DNA of 18,393 nucleotides, taken from NCBI GenBank assembly GCA_964580315.1, contig CAZOKH010000073.1, positions 1-18,393 of the forward strand, written 5' to 3'. Below, piece by piece: positions 13,097-18,393 of the stretch; position 1 is the first letter of the stretch; each line of letters opens with the position of its first letter. The position numbers and the translations under genes were made by a program. Under the pieces are notes generated by a model that saw nothing but the letters and a program-made list of their open reading frames with translations, did not search any database and was not told the origin of the DNA. Source of the DNA: CAZOKH01 sp964580315 (GTDB lineage: Bacteria > Chloroflexota > Anaerolineae > Anaerolineales > Anaerolineaceae).

Positions 13097-13471
13097 TTAT
13101 TTTTCGCCTGCCGCCACCACCACAGCTACAGCCAGCCCCTTGCTGTGACTAATACTGACCGACCAGGTTTGCAATCCCTGGTCTCGCGCCACTTCAGCGG
13201 CTTTTTCCACCAGGTTTAAAAGCGGTTCACCATTTGCGCCGCGCTGAACTTCAATACTTTTCCAGCCCACAGCGCCAATGCCGGTGCCCAGGGCTTTTGC
13301 CACGGCTTCTTTTACCGCAAAACGCCCGGCCAATGTCTCCCAGTTGCCCTGCGCTTCTGCAATTTCACGCGGGGTGAACACACGGTTCAAAAAACGATCA
13401 CGAATCGCCAGGCTAAGCGTTGAAAGACGCTCGATTTCCAATATATCAATGCCTGTACGCAGTATCATCAT
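13097..13471 (-). CDS. acpS: Holo-[acyl-carrier-protein] synthase
   Basis: AcpS moves 4'-phosphopantetheine from CoA onto apo-ACP, which activates fatty acid synthesis. The 124 residues are typical. Motifs are GIDILEIERL at 7-16 with metal-binding D9, FTPREIAEA at 32-40, LAGRFAVKEAVAKALGTGIG at 47-66 with E55 as the second metal ligand, and WSVSISHSKGLAVAVVVA near 103-120. The ATG at 13471 overlaps the stop of the upstream peptidase gene by 4 bp (ATGA), so translation is coupled. A second ATG follows at 13468; either is possible. Its presence at the end of an M16 peptidase operon has no obvious functional logic and is probably a shared transcript only. Confidence 0.95.
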   Translation of the reverse strand: MMILRTGIDILEIERLSTLSLAIRDRFLNRVFTPREIAEAQGNWETLAGRFAVKEAVAKALGTGIGAVGWKSIEVQRGANGEPLLNLVEKAAEVARDQGLQTWSVSISHSKGLAVAVVVAAGEK

Positions 13472-14775
13472 CCCGGTTTGTCATTCCCATTCAAGGTTCC
13501 GGCACTCACCACAGCCAGGCAGTGGGGGTGAATGTATTTTTGCGCCGTTTCCAGGATTTGTTCAGGTGTAACCTCCTCCACCCGGCGCCGATACTGGCGG
13601 TAGTAGTCCAGGCCCAGTTGAAAACGTTCAACATTGAGCAGCGAACCCGCCACACCGCCGTTGGATTCCATGGTCAGGGGCAGTCTGCCGATGTAATACG
13701 ACTTACTGTCAGACAATTCCTCAGCAGTAACCGGTTCACGGACAAATTTTTCCAATTCCTGGATAATCAAATCAATGGCGCGCTGCACATTGTCTGGATT
13801 TACGCCCGCTGATACCACCCAGGAACCCGCCACAAATGACACATTTAAATCGGTGCTGGCATGATAGGCCAGCCCGGCCTGTTCGCGCACCACGTCGCCA
13901 ATGCGCCCCATCATGCCAAATTGCCCCAGGATGCTGTTACCCAGTGAGGCGGGCATAAAATCAGGAGAGCTGCGGCGGGGACCCAGGGTTCCCATGACCA
14001 CATTCACCTGGGTTTTGCCGGGAATAGCAATATGCTCCCGCACGGGCGCTGCCAGTTGTACCGGCACATCCAGGTCAACCACCTGCTGCTGCTGCGGGTT
14101 TTGCCAGTCGCCCAGGGCACGCTGCACCTGTTCAACTATATCCTCCACCCGCAGGCCGCCCACCACCGCCAACACCATGCCGCGCGGACCGTAAAATTGC
14201 TGGTGGAAAGCCAGCATTTCTTCGCGGGTGATGGGTTGAATGGTCTCGATGAAACCGTCCACCGGCCTGCCGTAAGGATGGTTGGGAAAGAGGATTTGAT
14301 CAAAGCGTAAAGATGCCATCTCTTCAGTTTCCTGCGCGCGAATGGCCAGGCCGGTTAAAACCTGCGCGCGCAGGCGTTCCACATGCTCCGGAGGGAACAC
14401 CGGGTAACGCATACATTCCGAAAGATAAGAAAGCAGCAAGGGCAAATCTTCAGCCAGCGCCCTTCCTCCAAAATTGACACTGTGCACGCTTGATCCAAAT
14501 CCCAGAGTGGCGCCGGCCGATTCCAGCGCGTCAAAAATCTCCTGGAAGATGTGCTGCTGTGTGCCGCGCATCAACGACATGGCCGTAAAGGCAGACAACC
14601 CCAGCCTGTCCAGGGGATCATTGAGACTGCCGCCGTTTAAGTATCCGCTCAACACCACCGACGGGCTTTCGGGATTTGGGCGCGCCAGCACTACGATGCC
14701 GTTGGGCAGTTCAACACGGGTAACATCATCAGCCCCGGGTAAAGCATGCATGGTCATCATGGAATTGCGTCTCAT
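13468..14775 (-). CDS. M16-family peptidase, non-catalytic subunit
   Basis: This 435-residue protein has the M16 (pitrilysin/MPP) fold. VELPNGIVVLARPNPES near 21-37 opens the domain, but the metal-binding HxxEH is replaced by AFTAM at 62-66, so it cannot bind zinc. A C-domain substrate-binding segment is kept: IGDVVREQAGLAYHASTDLN near 303-323 resembles the R/Y pair region of MPP-like partners. This is the usual division of labour: one active and one inactive M16 subunit that form a heterodimer (established knowledge). The ATG at 14775 overlaps the stop of the active subunit by 4 bp, which favours a 1:1 complex. No signal peptide is visible, so it is most likely cytoplasmic. Confidence 0.92.
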   Translation of the reverse strand: MRRNSMMTMHALPGADDVTRVELPNGIVVLARPNPESPSVVLSGYLNGGSLNDPLDRLGLSAFTAMSLMRGTQQHIFQEIFDALESAGATLGFGSSVHSVNFGGRALAEDLPLLLSYLSECMRYPVFPPEHVERLRAQVLTGLAIRAQETEEMASLRFDQILFPNHPYGRPVDGFIETIQPITREEMLAFHQQFYGPRGMVLAVVGGLRVEDIVEQVQRALGDWQNPQQQQVVDLDVPVQLAAPVREHIAIPGKTQVNVVMGTLGPRRSSPDFMPASLGNSILGQFGMMGRIGDVVREQAGLAYHASTDLNVSFVAGSWVVSAGVNPDNVQRAIDLIIQELEKFVREPVTAEELSDSKSYYIGRLPLTMESNGGVAGSLLNVERFQLGLDYYRQYRRRVEEVTPEQILETAQKYIHPHCLAVVSAGTLNGNDKPG

Positions 14776-16067
14776 GCTTCCTCTCCTTTTGCCTCGTCAG
14801 GAAGGTAAACACCCACAACCCGGCGTGATTGTTGTAAATATTCCTGTGCTGCTGCTTGCACTGCATCTGGCGTAACACTTTCCAGCAGTTGTACATAATT
14901 TTCGAACCAGTCGTACGAGGCAAACATCTCTGAATAACCCAGCCAGAAGCCCTGGTTGGTGATGTCTTCGCTGCCGTAGGCAAACAGGGCGCGCGCCTGT
15001 TTAATGGCGCGGGCAATTTCCTCATGCGTCACCCGGTGATTTTGAATATTTTGAATTTCGCGATCCAGGGCAGTCAGCACCTCATCGGCGCTGTGCCGGG
15101 GGTTGACAATACAATAGAAATTAAACAGGAAAGGATCAATGGTCGCTTGCAGCCCTGCGCTCACCCCAATCACCAGTTCCTTTTCAACCAGGGCGCGGTA
15201 GAGGCGGCTGGTTTTGTTGGAAATACCCCCGCCGCCGAACATATTCAGGCTCATGGGGCCTGCCAGCAGGCTGTCGAGCACCACCATGTTAAAGAAATCA
15301 GCGCTGCTGGCTGCCGGCGCTCGATAGGCCACCTGCATATAGGTGGTCTCACCCGGGCCGCTCAATTCCAGCCTATTTTCACTGTTCAAAGGCTTGTCAA
15401 GGGGAATGACCTGATGGTGCTTTGGCGCCGCCGGGATGGGCTCATAATAACGGCACACCATCTCCAGCATGGCTTCGGCATCAAAATCGCCAGACAACGC
15501 CAGCACCGCATTGCCGGGTGAATAAAATGTTCGGTAATGCTGATACAGGTCATCGCGCTGAATACTGCGCAGGTCGGCCTCTGAGCCGATCACTTCTCCC
15601 CCGTAGGGATGGGCGCTAAACGAAGCCCGCTGCACAGCCTCATCCAGGCGGTAGGTCGGGTCGTTTTGCAAACCCTCCAACTCCGAGATGACCACAGTTC
15701 GCTCAGCTTCCACTTCTTTGGGATCATACAGGCCGTTCACCATGCGGTCCGACTCGATTTGCAGCGCAAGTTCTATTTTCTCCGCCGGCATCTTTTCAAA
15801 ATAGGCTGTCCAGTCCATATAGGTGAAAGCATTCCACGAACCGCCGTCGCGAGAGATGGCTTTATCCAGCAAACCTGCCGGGAAGCGCTGCGTACCTTTA
15901 AACTGCATGTGCTCAACCCAGTGAGAAATTCCTGTTTTTCCCGGTTGTTCATTACGCGACCCCACCCGGTACCAAACCCAGTGGCTGACCAGTTCAGCCG
16001 TATGAATTTCTTTTAATCGCACTTCCAGCCCGTTCGGGAGTGTGGTTTTCACCAAAGGTTCTGTCAT
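14772..16067 (-). CDS. M16-family zinc peptidase, catalytic subunit
   Basis: This 431-residue protein carries the inverted zinc motif H49-W-V-E52-H53 (HxxEH), with E129 as the third ligand (SELEG; 76 residues on, as in pitrilysin) and E122 before it. VRLKEIHTAELVSHWVWYRVGSRNE and the SWNAFTYMDWTAYF segment at 77-90 are typical of M16. A C-domain with GGGGISNKTSRLYRALVEKELVIG follows. These enzymes cut short or unfolded peptides within a closed chamber and occur in a pair with an inactive partner, here the next gene. GAGG lies before the ATG. No signal peptide is seen. An extended -10 element upstream (16132-16140) would make this the first gene of a three-gene unit with acpS. Confidence 0.95.
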   Translation of the reverse strand: MTEPLVKTTLPNGLEVRLKEIHTAELVSHWVWYRVGSRNEQPGKTGISHWVEHMQFKGTQRFPAGLLDKAISRDGGSWNAFTYMDWTAYFEKMPAEKIELALQIESDRMVNGLYDPKEVEAERTVVISELEGLQNDPTYRLDEAVQRASFSAHPYGGEVIGSEADLRSIQRDDLYQHYRTFYSPGNAVLALSGDFDAEAMLEMVCRYYEPIPAAPKHHQVIPLDKPLNSENRLELSGPGETTYMQVAYRAPAASSADFFNMVVLDSLLAGPMSLNMFGGGGISNKTSRLYRALVEKELVIGVSAGLQATIDPFLFNFYCIVNPRHSADEVLTALDREIQNIQNHRVTHEEIARAIKQARALFAYGSEDITNQGFWLGYSEMFASYDWFENYVQLLESVTPDAVQAAAQEYLQQSRRVVGVYLPDEAKGEEA

Positions 16068-16131
16068 ATCACCTCGTCCTGTATTTTTTACGCGGTATTT
16101 CTAATGGATATGGCGATTCGCAATTAAAAAA

Positions 16132-16140
16132 ACTATAGCA
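16132..16140 (-). promoter_or_regulatory. Extended -10 promoter for the M16-acpS operon
   Basis: The minus strand reads TGC-TATAGT, an extended -10, followed by a run of T. No -35 is seen. Transcription would start near 16125, giving a leader of about 58 nt before the first M16 gene. Confidence 0.4.
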
Positions 16141-16204
16141 CAATCCTGAATTCTTGCATGCATTTTAGGAATGAAACACAAACTGAATTGTTGAAAATGG
16201 AGAA

Positions 16205-16705
16205 CTACTTGTTTTTAGACCTGTGATACGGCACCAGCATCAGAAATCCAATGACGATGATGCCCTCACCGATCATGACGCCGCCCGCCTGCCAGAAGCC
16301 GAAATAGGGCACGCCGGGCAATGGATGGCTGCCGAAGCCAAACACATCGGCCATGCCCGAGAAAACGGCAATGACATAGCCCGTGGAGACCAGGCGAAAG
16401 CCCACTTCCATGGCCAGGCTTGACTGTCTCCCCCGCCACAATGCAATCAGGCTGATGTATCCCCCAATACACATAACCGCCAGGCCCACCAGAAAAACCG
16501 CAATCTGCACAAAACCGATCACCGGGCTGCGGTCGAGCCCAAAAATGCCGGGGCGGGCACCAATTAGAAAGATAACAAAACCAATTAATGTAATGGTTAA
16601 ACCAAATCGAACCCGTAACCGTGAATAGGTTGGGATGGATTGATCGACTGCCGGTTTTGCTTCTTTTTGTTCTGGTTCTTCTTTTTCAGCCATGTTTTTA
16701 CTCAC
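16205..16705 (-). CDS. Four-helix membrane protein of unknown function
   Basis: The 166 residues begin with an acidic, charged tail of about 28 residues (MAEKEEPEQKEAKPAVDQ), then four hydrophobic segments near 32-50, 62-90, 102-122 and 138-160, ending in a basic YHRSKNK. The start is GTG at 16705, overlapping the dipeptidase stop by 4 bp; an ATG at 16693 is an alternative. Neither has a strong ribosome site. I recognise no domain. The coupling to a dipeptidase suggests a shared transcript and perhaps a shared process, but nothing in the protein shows what. Confidence 0.75.
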   Translation of the reverse strand: MSKNMAEKEEPEQKEAKPAVDQSIPTYSRLRVRFGLTITLIGFVIFLIGARPGIFGLDRSPVIGFVQIAVFLVGLAVMCIGGYISLIALWRGRQSSLAMEVGFRLVSTGYVIAVFSGMADVFGFGSHPLPGVPYFGFWQAGGVMIGEGIIVIGFLMLVPYHRSKNK

Positions 16706-17796
16706 GGCAGTATTTCTTCCACTTTTCGCCGCCAGTTTTCGCAGAAAATCGCCTCAATATCTTTATCATCATACCCGATTTCATGCAACATGGGTGCCAG
16801 TTTTTGCAAATCAGCAATTGTGTCCAATTCAAACGGAACTTCTGGCACACCAAAGCCGCCGTCAAAATCGGTACCAATGGCCACATGCCGCGCGCTGCCG
16901 GCCAACTGGCAAACATGGTCAATTTGCTCCACAACTTTCTTCAGGCTGACCTGGTAATTCAAATCTTCCGGATTCCAATCGGTGTCCAGGAATTGATTGT
17001 AAGGGATGATGCCCATCACACCGTCCCGTTCAACCAGGCGGGTTATGGTAGCATCGGTAAAATGGCGTTCATTGGGCGGCTGGCGCAGCAGGGCGCGCGC
17101 GTTGGCATGACTGGCAATCACCACGCCCTGGTAAAGATCGAGCGCCTGCAGGGTTGAGCGTTCATTCATGTGCGAAATATCCAGCGCAAACCCCAGGTGT
17201 TCCATCTGTTTTAAAAGCGCCCTGCCCTCATCAGTAAACTGGTCGCCCTCCAGCGTGCCGCCGCAATAGCGGGTTCCACCCCACACGGGGCCCACAGCAC
17301 GCACACCCTGCTCCCAGAACCATTCCAGGTCTGCCGGGCTGCTCAAACCTTCGGCGCTCTCCATCAGCATCATCCAGCCCACCGGGCAGGGATGATCTTT
17401 GCTGCCGGACTGGTCAGCTTGCCAGCAAGACCACAGGGAAGCCAGGTCAGCCCGGTTGGCAATCAGCTGGTAGTAATCGGGATCTTGCGCAGTGATATTC
17501 TGATACACCTCAACCTGACGGCGCATGTTTTTCAGGGCTTCCTGTGAGGATGTGTAAGCCAGAAGATCCCAGTCGCCGCCGCTGTATTTTGCCGGGGGCA
17601 CAAAGACGGTGGAAAAAACCAGCGCTACCTTACCGCGCTGGTAATCAGCCCACCCCAGCAGGGTGTCGCCGTTCACCTGGGGGGGGAAGCCCCCCTTTTC
17701 GCGCTGGCGGGTTTCATGCGCCGGTCGGCGGTAATCGCGGTTGAAAGTGAGAACGTTATAAGCCAGATCTTGATGGGAATCAATAAGGATGTGCAT
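16702..17796 (-). CDS. M19-family (renal-type) dipeptidase
   Basis: This dizinc dipeptidase, 364 residues, has the family's ligands in order: H8 and D10 (DSHQD), bridging E146 (MLMESAEG), H209 (DISHMN), H230 (ASHANARAL) and D310 (GTDFDGG). The spacing of 21 between the two histidines matches the human enzyme. ENWRR near the end is the usual tail motif. There is no signal peptide, so it is probably cytoplasmic, unlike the GPI-anchored mammalian form. Members cleave dipeptides, sometimes D-amino acid or beta-lactam containing (established knowledge). The exact substrate cannot be read. The ATG at 17796 lies only 11 nt after the U-tract of a terminator and has at most a weak ribosome site. Confidence 0.93.
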   Translation of the reverse strand: MHILIDSHQDLAYNVLTFNRDYRRPAHETRQREKGGFPPQVNGDTLLGWADYQRGKVALVFSTVFVPPAKYSGGDWDLLAYTSSQEALKNMRRQVEVYQNITAQDPDYYQLIANRADLASLWSCWQADQSGSKDHPCPVGWMMLMESAEGLSSPADLEWFWEQGVRAVGPVWGGTRYCGGTLEGDQFTDEGRALLKQMEHLGFALDISHMNERSTLQALDLYQGVVIASHANARALLRQPPNERHFTDATITRLVERDGVMGIIPYNQFLDTDWNPEDLNYQVSLKKVVEQIDHVCQLAGSARHVAIGTDFDGGFGVPEVPFELDTIADLQKLAPMLHEIGYDDKDIEAIFCENWRRKVEEILP

Positions 17797-17807
17797 GGGT
17801 ACACTCT

Positions 17808-17839
17808 AAAAAAAATGGCGCACCGCCAGCCGGTGCGCC
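17808..17839 (-). terminator. Intrinsic terminator after the S1-domain gene
   Basis: GGCGCACC (17817-17824) and GGTGCGCC (17832-17839) form a perfect 8-bp GC-rich stem with a 7-nt loop. On the minus strand eight Ts follow (17815-17808). This ends transcription of the S1-domain gene just ahead of the dipeptidase. Confidence 0.92.
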
Positions 17840-17856
17840 AAAGTATCAAATGGAAT

Positions 17857-18393
17857 TTACTCCGCTGCCGGCTCGTCTTTCTCCGGCTCATCTCCTGACT
17901 CAGGTTCCATGTTTTCATCCAACAGGGTCTGCCAGTCCATCTCGGCAAACGCCATTGATTCAACACGGCGCAGGCTCAGGCCAACGCGGTGGTTGGTAGG
18001 ATCAATTTTGATGATGCGCAGGGTGATCACGTCACCTTCATGCAGCACCTCTTTGGGGTGCTCAATGCGCTTCTCGCTGATCTCGGAAATGTGGATCAGG
18101 CCTTCCAGTTCATCTTTCAGGCGGGCAAAAGCGCCGAACTTGGTCAGGCGGGTGATGGTGCCTTCAACCAGTTGGCCGACTTCGTATTCAGAAATCTGGC
18201 GCGACCAGGGATCGTCTTGCAGTTGGCGGATGGAAAGACCAATGCGGCGTTTTTCACGGTCAACACTGATCACTTTGACATCCACTTCCTGCCCAACCTT
18301 AAGCACTTCGCTGGGATGCTGGATGCGGTCCCAGGAGATTTCGGAGAGATGCACCAGGCCGTCGGCGCCGCTGATGTTGACAAAAGCGCCAAA
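17857..18393 (-). CDS. S1 RNA-binding domain protein (ribosomal protein S1-like), C-terminal part
   Basis: The gene runs off the right edge; 178 codons are visible. It begins inside an S1 domain (FGAFVNISGADGLVHLSEISWDRIQHP). One complete S1 domain follows, with YEVGQLVEGTITRLTKFGAFARL, EGLIHISEISEKRIEHP and a closing RIIKIDPTNHRVGLSLRR. The two domains share the FGAF, GL(V/I)H(L/I)SE(I/S) and HPxEV pattern of repeated S1 modules. The C-terminus is an acidic, low-complexity tail of about 20 residues (ESGDEPEKDEPAAE). Tandem S1 domains with this spacing are typical of bacterial ribosomal protein S1 homologues, which bind mRNA. The number of domains is not known because the start is missing, so other multi-S1 proteins are possible. 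A strong terminator follows. Confidence 0.85.
   Translation of the reverse strand, partial: FGAFVNISGADGLVHLSEISWDRIQHPSEVLKVGQEVDVKVISVDREKRRIGLSIRQLQDDPWSRQISEYEVGQLVEGTITRLTKFGAFARLKDELEGLIHISEISEKRIEHPKEVLHEGDVITLRIIKIDPTNHRVGLSLRRVESMAFAEMDWQTLLDENMEPESGDEPEKDEPAAE

Noticed and set aside
15024..15521. Plus-strand open frame of 165 codons opposite the catalytic M16 gene
   Set aside because: The M16 gene has full family motifs; this is an antisense shadow.
1..18393. CRISPR arrays, tRNA/rRNA genes, insertion sequences, phage or integrase genes, riboswitches
   Set aside because: I looked for regularly spaced repeats, tRNA-like cloverleaf ends, transposase or integrase motifs and long structured leaders and saw none; no computational search was possible.

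Overview
The window looks like chromosome from a bacterium of the phylum Chloroflexota, probably Anaerolineae. This is an inference. It rests on the overall look of the proteins, a base composition near 50% GC by eye, strong AGGAG-type ribosome binding sites, and a pair of genes (positions 11989-13044) of a kind I associate with that group. There is no rRNA, tRNA, transposase, integrase or CRISPR array, so I see no sign of a mobile element. Most genes lie on the minus strand.

Layout. (1) Positions 1-3047, minus: wecC, wecB and a cut-off family 4 type glycosyltransferase. They make UDP-ManNAcA for a surface polysaccharide and start from an extended -10 promoter. (2) 3196-3939, plus: a SIMPL-domain lipoprotein ending at a bidirectional terminator. 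(3) 4015-6136, minus: frr-uppS-cdsA, a housekeeping block of translation recycling, undecaprenyl diphosphate synthesis and CDP-diacylglycerol synthesis. (4) 6407-6688, plus: an unknown 93-residue protein. (5) 6826-10800, minus: a galactitol-type PTS cluster in transcription order SorC-family regulator, IIA, IIB, IIC and an unknown membrane-anchored protein. It has a good promoter, a 28-bp palindromic operator over the start site, and a perfect 14-bp-arm hairpin between IIC and the last gene. No catabolic enzyme accompanies it, so the sugar is unknown. (6) 11002-11796, minus: a YdcF/SanA-like (DUF218) membrane protein. (7) 11989-13044, plus: a two-gene unit behind a near-consensus promoter and a palindrome. 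The first gene reads as an FtsK/SpoIIIE-fold protein that has lost its Walker A motif; the second is a small unknown protein. (8) 13097-16067, minus: an active and an inactive M16 peptidase subunit plus acpS, all overlapping by 4 bp. (9) 16205-17796, minus: an M19 dipeptidase overlapping a four-helix membrane protein. (10) 17857-18393, minus: the end of an S1-domain (ribosomal protein S1-like) gene followed by a textbook terminator.

The most unusual content is the walker-less FtsK-like protein with its operator and partner (region 7). Next is the PTS cluster, with its unknown last gene, paired translation starts for IIB, and stem-loop.
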